The position numbers and the translations under genes were made by a program. The notes under the pieces are model-generated. The model worked only from the letters and a program-made list of their open reading frames with translations, searched no databases and was not told where the DNA came from. From contig DJHM01000022.1 in NCBI GenBank assembly GCA_002433075.1, positions 1 through 29,852 on the forward strand: 29,852 nt of DNA, read 5' to 3'. The stretch is from Latescibacteria bacterium UBA6620. Its GTDB lineage: Bacteria; Latescibacterota; UBA2968. Of the stretch, positions 1-5,942 are shown in pieces. Each line of letters starts with the position of its first letter. The first letter of the stretch is position 1.

Positions 1-908
1 TTCATTGCTCTTACCTCCGCCAGAGTTTTCGTTGCCATAGCGTCATTAAGCGATTCGTAGAATTGGGTCGCTGTCATACCGAAGGTCTTCTCAAAGGCAG
101 CGTCCCAACCCAGCTGATAGGCATCTTTGTATATCTGCATCCCAAGTACCTTCTCAAGGGATGAGAGGTGGGCGAGGTAAATCATCGCGCCGGCAGCGAT
201 GTCATAATTATAAGTACCGGGAGGGTTGATATTTTCCATGCCCTCCTGTGCCACCCCGAACTCAAAACTTTCTTCATCGACGTACATCCTGTACTTCTGT
301 AGCAGTTCCTCTGCATTTTCCTGTTTAGCAGGGTAACTGTTTGGTATCCACGCAATGTAGAGTGTTTCCATCAGTTTTGCTCCGCCTTCCATAAACCACG
401 AGTAGGGCATAGCTCTTTCCGGCTCATCTAAAAAGTTAGCGGTCTGATAGACGTGGTAATACTCATGGACTAAAACCGCGAGGCGATGCTCGAATATTTC
501 ATCTTCTGCTTCGATAAATACCACGCGTGCCGGGGTTCTCGGGTCACCGGATTTTGTGCCGGCCATACTGAGATAACTCCCGAGGTATGGCGTATGACCG
601 AGAATCTTAGCTGCAGCATCTAAAATAGGCTGATTCAGTGAAGGGTCTGTCCCAGTTATAAAGAAATGTGCATCAAATCCACCACCGAAGAGATCCACCA
701 TATTGGCGATGACCCCATCGAGATCCGTTTTGCGTTGGTCATCGACATCTGCAGCAAAAGTTTTGCTTATCTGCGGCGACGGAACGGGAGTATCCCATCC
801 CATCTCACGTAGTTCTCGCCCTTTGGCCGAGAGCTGACTGGAACACGGGGAGGATGTGAGGACGATTGCTAAAACGCTTACTGCCACGAATGATCTTTTC
901 AAATACAA
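1..908 (-). CDS. Secreted HEXXH metallopeptidase-like protein, 3' end outside window
   Basis: The reverse strand is open from a TTG at 908 to the left edge, about 302 residues without a stop, so the C-terminus is missing. The TTG is chosen because GAGGGGG lies about five bases upstream. The N-terminus has a basic start and a hydrophobic stretch (about residues 6-20) ending near a Cys at 22, so it is probably exported, perhaps as a lipoprotein although the lipobox is poor. A zinc-peptidase motif HEYYH lies at residues 148-152, and a Glu in WFMEGGA about 22 residues later fits the third ligand of gluzincins. I do not recognise the family. Codon use is more AT-rich than elsewhere in the window: four 60-base lines I counted here gave 115/240 G+C, while one line in the ankyrin gene gave 40/60. 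Peptidase fold is inferred from the motif; substrate is unknown. Confidence 0.75.
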   Translation of the reverse strand, partial: MYLKRSFVAVSVLAIVLTSSPCSSQLSAKGRELREMGWDTPVPSPQISKTFAADVDDQRKTDLDGVIANMVDLFGGGFDAHFFITGTDPSLNQPILDAAAKILGHTPYLGSYLSMAGTKSGDPRTPARVVFIEAEDEIFEHRLAVLVHEYYHVYQTANFLDEPERAMPYSWFMEGGAKLMETLYIAWIPNSYPAKQENAEELLQKYRMYVDEESFEFGVAQEGMENINPPGTYNYDIAAGAMIYLAHLSSLEKVLGMQIYKDAYQLGWDAAFEKTFGMTATQFYESLNDAMATKTLAEVRAM

Positions 909-1113
909 TGAAGCCCCCTCGTATGATTTGACGCTCACAAACAGCCTCAGAGATGAGCCAGATTGTTTAGCAGCTTCTCCGCAGTTTTTCCTTTAATCCG
1001 GCCGTGCTTTATCCAGTTCACTGACTCTGCTTCCTATAGCGTCCCGGTTCGACGTTTATTCATTCTTGAACCCGATCAAGTAGGGACAGGACTCGGGCTC
1101 GCAGCCGAGATTC
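909..1113. other. Intergenic stretch, no supported gene
   Basis: Between the HEXXH gene and the GST stub I see no gene. A short minus-strand open stretch (about 941-1020) reads as a basic, helix-like peptide, but it has no ribosome-binding site or family match I can name. The shift from AT-rich to GC-rich composition falls in this interval. Confidence 0.4.
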
Positions 1114-1305
1114 CTAACCCTTGATGCGACGATAGCCGCCAAGCAAGATCAGCAAGGAGTTGACCTGCCCCCCTGAAGGTTCCAGGAGCCATTCGGGCCT
1201 GCGGTCTGACTCGATGTGCTCCACATCATACTTGACTATCTTCGCCTCGAGCAGAACACGCACCTGCTGCACGTAGGGACAGATCTTCATACTGATCAAC
1301 TTCAT
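1114..1305 (-). pseudogene. Glutathione S-transferase N-terminal stub
   Basis: The peptide begins with the thioredoxin-fold start of the GST family: beta strand MKLISMKIC, then CPYVQQ at the active-site position, a helix, and a PEWLLEPSGG segment matching the usual PEW.L..SP.GKVPVL strand. It then runs into unrelated sequence (ILLGGYRRIKG) and stops at about 63 residues, where full-length GSTs have about 200-230. No continuation of the GST fold is seen downstream in this frame. ATG at 1305 is preferred because GGAGG sits five bases before it; a GTG at 1311 is also in frame. This is a truncated gene and is unlikely to be an active transferase, since the whole helical C-terminal domain is absent. 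A very small glutaredoxin-like protein is a less likely alternative. Confidence 0.6.
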
Positions 1306-1502
1306 CGCCACCTCCTCTCAGTTTCGCGAGTGCTGTAAGAGTAGACGGAGATCTACAAGGAAGGACGCAAAAGCCGGCTCGTACGGCAAAAAGAGCGCTG
1401 AGCATTGCTCGGGCAGACCCCTGTTTCCCCACGCTTGCACGAGTCAGATCCCCTGCGCTTATTGGCCCGTCAACGACCAACCTCTTCCTGGTAATCCCAA
1501 CT

Positions 1503-2717
1503 ATGCCCTGTGATACCCTCGTCGTCGGTGGAGGCGCTGCGGGTCTGATGGCCGCCATCGCCGCCGTCGATCGGGGCGACCGGGTCACCCTCCTCGAGAA
1601 AAACGATCGTCTAGGGCGCAAGATCCTGATCAGTGGCAACGGTCGGTGCAACCTGATGAACACCGACTCCGACCTCGCCCACTTTCACGACGCAGACACC
1701 GGCTTCGCCCGGCGCGCGCTCGAGGCCTTCACGGTCGAAGACACCCTCGCCTTCTTTCACGATCTGGGGATCGACACCCGCGTGGAGAAACGGGGCCGCG
1801 TCTTCCCGGCATCGAACCAGGCCACCAGTTTGGTGCGCCTGCTCGAAGATCGGGCTCAACGGACCGGCGTTCGGATCGTCTATTCGGCCGACGCCTCCGA
1901 CCTGGTCAAGTCGGAAGGCTACTCCGTCACCACGGCTGATGGACAGACCTTCGACGCCGACCGCGTCATTATGACCACGGGCGGCACCTCGGCCCCTTCC
2001 ATCGGCGGCAGTGACGACGGCATCCGACTCGTGTGTGCCCTGGGTCATCGATCGACGTCGTTCTATCCTGGTCTCGTCCCACTCGAAACGGAACGCAGTA
2101 CCTTGCACAAACTGCAGGGCGTTCGAGCGATGGTTTCAGCCGAGGCGCTCGTCGACGGCAAAGTCGTCAAGCAGGACGAGTGGGAAATCCTCTTCCGCTA
2201 TTACGGTCTCTCCGGCCTCATCATCCTGAACCTCAGCGAGGCCGTTGCCCCCTTCACTGAGGGCGGAAACGTTTCGATCAGGATCAATTTCTTCCCGGGA
2301 ATGGATGCGGACACGCTCGAAGAAAAGTTAAGGGGGCGATGGAATCGGCATCCCCATCGCAGTGCGGCTTTCAGTTTCACGGGCCTGTTGCCGGACAAGA
2401 TTCCGCCCGTTCTCCTACCGTTGCTGAACATTCCGTCGGATCGTCCAGCCGCCGGGATCACCCAGGAAGACGGGCGAAGGATTGCGGAGGGACTCACCGC
2501 GTGGGATGTGCGCGTGCTGGACACACGCCCCTTCGCCGAAGCCGAGGTGATGGTCGGCGGGATCGTCACCGACGACATCGATCCCCGATCCCTCGAATCC
2601 AGGATCTCACCTGGGCTCTACCTCGCCGGAGAAATGCTGAACGTTCACGCCGACCTCGGCGGTTTCAATTTCCAGTGGGCCTGGTCCAGCGGCTGGATCG
2701 CCGGCCAGGGCGCTTGA
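1503..2717 (+). CDS. HI0933/YhiN-family FAD-dependent oxidoreductase
   Basis: The 404-residue protein starts with a dinucleotide-binding fold (GGGAAG at residues 9-14) followed by the family signature GRKILISGNGRCN. It ends with a second FAD-contact segment that includes GEMLNVHADLGGFNFQWAW, the conserved C-terminal signature of this family (TIGR00275, COG2081). Length is normal for the family. These are soluble flavoproteins whose physiological substrates are mostly unknown; the family includes BaiN. There is no clear Shine-Dalgarno before the ATG, and no other in-frame start fits better because the FAD motif begins within ten residues. It is not part of an obvious operon: the upstream neighbour is a minus-strand GST stub and downstream is a convergent fragment. 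Family assignment is firm, specific reaction is not. Confidence 0.92.
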   Translation: MPCDTLVVGGGAAGLMAAIAAVDRGDRVTLLEKNDRLGRKILISGNGRCNLMNTDSDLAHFHDADTGFARRALEAFTVEDTLAFFHDLGIDTRVEKRGRVFPASNQATSLVRLLEDRAQRTGVRIVYSADASDLVKSEGYSVTTADGQTFDADRVIMTTGGTSAPSIGGSDDGIRLVCALGHRSTSFYPGLVPLETERSTLHKLQGVRAMVSAEALVDGKVVKQDEWEILFRYYGLSGLIILNLSEAVAPFTEGGNVSIRINFFPGMDADTLEEKLRGRWNRHPHRSAAFSFTGLLPDKIPPVLLPLLNIPSDRPAAGITQEDGRRIAEGLTAWDVRVLDTRPFAEAEVMVGGIVTDDIDPRSLESRISPGLYLAGEMLNVHADLGGFNFQWAWSSGWIAGQGA

Positions 2718-2753
2718 GTTCATAAGCCCAGAACGCCCGACCCTCCTAGATGA

Positions 2754-2773
2754 TTCCTGAATTCATTCAGGAA
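2754..2773. terminator. Hairpin between convergent ends
   Basis: TTCCTGAA and TTCAGGAA form a perfect 8-bp stem with a TTCA loop, 37 bases after the flavoprotein stop and overlapping the stop of the minus-strand fragment. There is no clear T-tract, so intrinsic termination is only suggested by position. Confidence 0.4.
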
Positions 2774-3066
2774 ATCGTTTCGATGTTGCCCGCGAAGATC
2801 TTCTGATCGAGGTGCGACGAGCTCAGTTCGTACCCTTTCAGCGCCCAGTACGCCGCGAACACCACAATGCCCGCCAGCTCCGCCCAGAACGTGTAGGTGT
2901 CCAGATTGATGAGCTTCCCCAAAACGAAAGCGCCCGCCGGCAGCAGGATCATCGCCCCTCCGATCACGTTGTAGAGTTTTCGATAGGGCAGGCGCGTGCC
3001 CTCCGGCAGGTATTTCAGAGTCTTCTTTGATTGCGTCAGACAGACCGCGCCAACCAGCAGAGGGCT
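2767..3066 (-). pseudogene. C-terminal fragment of a small membrane protein cut by tRNA cluster
   Basis: An open frame running into the tRNA-Asp gene from the right encodes two convincing hydrophobic segments (YNVIGGAMILLPAGAFVLG and FWAELAGIVVFAAYWAL), separated by a short loop, with a polar C-terminal tail. No start codon with a ribosome-binding site is visible outside the tRNA; the nominal ORF start lies inside tRNA-Asp. I read this as the C-terminal part of a membrane protein whose 5' half was lost when the tRNA cluster was placed beside it. It could instead be a short genuine gene using an unusual start such as the CTG before TQSKK. I do not recognise the family. Confidence 0.4.
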
Positions 3067-3141
3067 GCTCCTATCGTCTAACGGCCAGGACACCTGATTG
3101 TCGATCAGGAAATCGGGGTTCGATTCCCCGTGGGAGCGCCA
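3067..3141 (+). tRNA. tRNA-Asp (anticodon GTC)
   Basis: The acceptor stem GCTCCTA pairs with TGGGAGC (one G-T pair). The anticodon stem CCTGA/TCAGG encloses loop TTGTCGA, giving anticodon GTC. The T-arm is GGGG-TTCGATT-CCCC. Discriminator G is followed by an encoded CCA, as usual for Asp. Confidence 0.93.
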
Positions 3142-3154
3142 GAAAAATTCGCCA

Positions 3155-3231
3155 AGGGGCGTACCCCAATTGGCAGAGGGAGCACGTTAAGACCGTGTCG
3201 AGTGAGAGTTCGAATCTCTCCGCCCCTACCA
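3155..3231 (+). tRNA. Leu-like tRNA, anticodon read as AAG, short variable arm
   Basis: Acceptor AGGGGCG pairs perfectly with CGCCCCT, followed by discriminator A and encoded CCA. Anticodon stem GCACG/CGTGT encloses TTAAGAC, so positions 34-36 are AAG. The T-arm GAGAG-TTCGAAT-CTCTC is perfect. The variable region is only five bases (CGAGT), whereas canonical bacterial tRNA-Leu is class II with a long variable arm. The D-arm begins C10 and pairs CCC/GGG. It folds well but its identity is uncertain: it could be an atypical class I leucine acceptor or a tRNA with non-standard charging. Confidence 0.8.
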
Positions 3232-3259
3232 CTTTATCCCCGGAGGTAGGCACCATCGA

Positions 3260-3275
3260 CTCCGGCGCGCCGGAG
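3260..3275. repeat. 16-bp perfect palindrome between tRNA genes
   Basis: CTCCGGCGCGCCGGAG is self-complementary and lies between the second and third tRNA genes. It could be a processing hairpin in the tRNA precursor or a chance GC-rich palindrome; there is no following T-tract. Confidence 0.5.
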
Positions 3276-3280
3276 CCCGA

Positions 3281-3354
3281 GGGATCGTCGTCTAACGGCA
3301 GGGCCTCAGCCTTCCAAGCTGATGATGAGGGTTCGACTCCCTCCGATCGCTCCA
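3281..3354 (+). tRNA. tRNA-Gly (anticodon TCC)
   Basis: The anticodon stem TCAGC/GCTGA encloses CTTCCAA, giving TCC. The T-arm is GAGGG-TTCGACT-CCCTC, the discriminator is T as typical for Gly, and CCA is encoded. The acceptor GGGATCG pairs with CGATCGC except for a G-G opposition at 2:71. After this gene, 3355-3516 holds only a possible weak hairpin (GCGTCC...GGACGC). Confidence 0.87.
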
Positions 3355-3516
3355 ATTTTCGTCAGTGCGTCCGGGTGGGTACATAGACCTGGACGCCCGT
3401 CAGGATGGGCTCCATCGATGACGAGCCTGGAAGCGATCGAGGATCGCAGTAGGATGTTCGTGGGGACACAGACGCCTGGTCTACTTCAAAATGTAGAAGC
3501 TCATCGAATCGACGAA

Positions 3517-4499
3517 CTAATCTTGGAGGTAGAGTCGCGTTGACCAGACCCCGCCTCGAGCGTATTTCGTTTCCCCGGGCGCCAGGTCGTGCCAAATGCC
3601 GATCCGTGACGGGGTCTGTTTCGGCACGCGCTCGATCTCCTGTTCGAGGTTTGGGCGAGTGAACCTCAGCGTCACCTCCCGGTCGTCTGGGACGTGGAAC
3701 AGGGCTACAATTCGGACGGCTTCTTCGGGCTGGAACGTCCGCTTCGGCTCGCCATCGACCGTCGTCGTGAAGAATTTCGCCAGCAGATTGGAGGGCAGCT
3801 GGCGGGTCGATTCCGGACGCATCGGGAAATCGCCTTTCTGTGGCACGACCCCGTCCGGGTGATCGGCCGTCGACCAGCGCCAGGTGAACGATCGGCTCTC
3901 CCCTTCTTCACGCAGCTTGACGTGAAAGTGCGGCGACCCCGCGGTCCCCGACAACCCGATCTTCTGCCCCGCGCCTACAGAATCCCCGGGAGAGACCACG
4001 GCCGAGCCTTTTCGGATGTGTCCGTACATCGCCCAGGTCCCATCCTCGTGGTCGACTACGATCCCGTTGTTCATATCTCGGTAGGCCTCATCTCTCTGGA
4101 TGCCCATCGGCGCAAACCAGGAATCGGTCTCCCAATGGGCATCGCCACATCCACCGCGTGGAGGTCCTTGTGCGTGGACTCCGTCGTGAACCCCTGATAG
4201 ACGTAGTAGGCAACGTTCGTGTCGTAGGGGAGCTGATAGACGAAAGACGTATCGCGAGCAAGCTGCGTTGGAGGAGGGGTCGGCGCGGAAACCGGTCGAG
4301 GAGGTCGCTTCTTCGGCCGTGGACGAACCGGCGGAGAAACCTCTCGCTGTTCCACTACGGGTGGTTGGACACGCGTCGTATCGAGGACCTCTGTCTTTTC
4401 GTCGGTGTCGGGCGTCCCGCCTCCCCAGGGGTAGATCAGCGCGACCCCCAGCAGTGTGGCAAACCCTAAGCACAACCACACTCGAGTTTCGTAACTCAT
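3517..4499 (-). pseudogene. Membrane-anchored M23 (LytM-type) peptidase with a frameshift
   Basis: The first frame starts at the ATG at 4499 with one N-terminal membrane segment (residues about 8-23), then a Pro/Lys/Arg-rich linker, then HKDLHAVDVAMPIG, which matches the M23 first zinc-ligand region (H...D). That frame then runs off into an early stop at 4071. The continuation is in another frame, from about 4117: FAPMGIQRDE, NNGIVVDHEDGTWAMYGHI, GDSVGAGQKIGLSG and SPHFH (the HxH ligand motif), ending at 3517 after a beta-rich C-terminal domain. Adding one base near 4116-4119 joins the frames and gives about 327 residues. M23 enzymes cut peptidoglycan cross-links; some relatives are inactive scaffolds. 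It starts 19 bases after the Gfo/Idh/MocA gene stop, so probably in the same transcript. The lesion may be a real mutation or a sequencing indel. Confidence 0.75.
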
Positions 4500-4518
4500 A
4501 GGTCCTGGGCGAACGGCA

Positions 4519-5556
4519 TTACCGCCATTTGGTTTTCAACGCCTGACCCTTCTTCGCACTCTGGACGGCCAGATCCAGAATGTGAATCGGACGACGCGCC
4601 CACTCCGGTGTGATCACGAGATCCCTGCCCTTCACAAGATGCGCCGCCACGTTGCGGTAGAACTTCGGCCACTCGCTCGACCGGTTCTGACCCTTCGTAA
4701 TCACCTTCCTGTCTTCCACCTGCTGAATCATCTCGTACGTCCGACCGTCGAACACGTAGCTGCCGTTCGTCCCCGAAATCTCGAGCTGACCCGCTTTCGG
4801 GTTGGCCTCGACGGACGAGACCGTGAGCGTCAGCCACGCGCCGTTCCTGAATCGCACGACGGCGGAGGCCACGTCTTCATTCGTGTCCTCTTTCCACCGC
4901 GTCTTGCGCGCCCAGAAGCCCTGGCGAGCATAGCCCGTCACTTCGACCATCTCATCGTCGATGATCTGTAGCGCGTACTCGAGCAGATGCACACCCCAGT
5001 CATACATAATGCCTCCCGAGATCGACTTGCTGCTCCGCCACCAGTCGCCGGGCTTACCGTAACCTCCGATGTGGGCCTCGATACGGTAAACGTCGCCGAT
5101 GGCCCGCTCACGCCGGATGTGCTTGAGCGCCTCCAGGACGCACCCGTCCCAATGCCGGTTGTGATAGGTCGTCAGCATCAGCTTCCGCCTCTTCGCTTCC
5201 CGGATCATCCTATCGCAGTCACTCGTGCGGATCGCCAGAGGTTTTTCGCTGATCACGTGTCGTCCGGCCCTTAGACACTGGAGAGCAAGTCTGGCGTGCG
5301 TATTGTGCGGCGTAATCAGCACAACCAGGTTGACATCCGACGAATTAAGCATCCTCGTCGGTGAACGGAACGTCCCGATTCCGGGGAATTCCTCCGTCGC
5401 TACCTCCAGACGTTCGGGATCCATCTCGGCCACGGCCACCGGCGTCATCCCTTCCGCCTGCATATCTGTCAGGTGCTGCCGCCCCATATTGAAGGCGCCC
5501 CCGTACCCGATCACCCCCACCTTGATGTCTTTCGCCCTCTTGAACGTACCCATCAT
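4519..5556 (-). CDS. Gfo/Idh/MocA-family NAD(P)-dependent oxidoreductase
   Basis: About 345 residues. The N-terminal Rossmann fold shows VGVIGYGGAFNMG near residue 12, followed by the family motif SEKPLA at the end of the nucleotide-binding domain, whose Lys is the usual catalytic/cofactor residue. GGIMYDWGVHLLEYAL supplies the substrate-side His region of the C-terminal alpha/beta domain. ATG at 5556 is chosen because GAAAGGG lies about five bases upstream; a second ATG follows at once. The open frame continues upstream to 6051 but that part overlaps the next gene and lacks family similarity. Members oxidise, reduce or epimerise sugars, inositols and their derivatives. The adjacent sugar-isomerase-like TIM barrel encoded upstream on the same strand agrees with carbohydrate metabolism. 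Specific substrate not determinable. Confidence 0.9.
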   Translation of the reverse strand: MMGTFKRAKDIKVGVIGYGGAFNMGRQHLTDMQAEGMTPVAVAEMDPERLEVATEEFPGIGTFRSPTRMLNSSDVNLVVLITPHNTHARLALQCLRAGRHVISEKPLAIRTSDCDRMIREAKRRKLMLTTYHNRHWDGCVLEALKHIRRERAIGDVYRIEAHIGGYGKPGDWWRSSKSISGGIMYDWGVHLLEYALQIIDDEMVEVTGYARQGFWARKTRWKEDTNEDVASAVVRFRNGAWLTLTVSSVEANPKAGQLEISGTNGSYVFDGRTYEMIQQVEDRKVITKGQNRSSEWPKFYRNVAAHLVKGRDLVITPEWARRPIHILDLAVQSAKKGQALKTKWR

Positions 5557-5660
5557 CACACCCTTTCTTGCGAAGGTCGTATCGACGCCGGCCCTCAAGA
5601 CAGAAGGGGCTACGTCACCCGACATAACCCCTCTTCCGGACCCTCCCTGCCTGACCCGAG

Positions 5661-5894
5661 TCAGACAATCAGGTCGATTTGAGAAGCCTGCACTTCGTTC
5701 GCTTTCCTGAGTACCAACGTGGAAGCAGACACCAGCGTCCGACCGCGAGCCAGACGGGTCGACAGTTCCGTGACCCCGCGATCGGAAACGAGACTCGCGT
5801 TTTCCGATCGGACCGCTGCGTCCAGATTGCGGCTGTTCTGCGCCAGATGTCGCTGCGCGTTCAACGCCGGAAGGTTGGTGTTGATCGACACCAT
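5661..5894 (-). pseudogene. Mini-flagellin: only the two terminal segments of flagellin remain
   Basis: The 77-residue frame opens with MVSINTNLPALNAQRHL, a clear match to the flagellin N-terminus (M.INTN..AL.AQR.L). From about residue 31 it matches the flagellin C-terminus: SLVSDRGVTELSTRLARGR and then STLVLRKANEVQASQIDLIV, corresponding to the usual S.I.D.D.A.E....TR..IL.Q...A.L.QAN..PQ..L.LL. Everything between, normally 200 or more residues (D1 to D3), is absent, yet the two ends are joined in frame without a stop. No good ribosome-binding site precedes the ATG, and no other flagellar gene is in the window. Most likely an internal-deletion remnant; a functional short coiled-coil protein cannot be excluded. 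A 10-bp inverted repeat sits at the junction. Confidence 0.7.
5779..5810. repeat. Inverted repeat at the flagellin deletion junction
   Basis: CGATCGGAAA at 5779-5788 and TTTCCGATCG at 5801-5810 are perfect complements separated by 12 bases. They span the place where N-terminal flagellin homology passes into C-terminal homology. This may have helped the deletion or may be incidental. Confidence 0.6.
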
Positions 5895-5942
5895 AAGTTC
5901 GTGAAACCATCGATCTGGGGTTTTCGCAACAAGGGGACACCT

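Noticed and set aside
4112..4128. Programmed -1 frameshift in the M23 gene
   Set aside because: No slippery heptamer or downstream stem is present at the overlap; a missing base explains it better.
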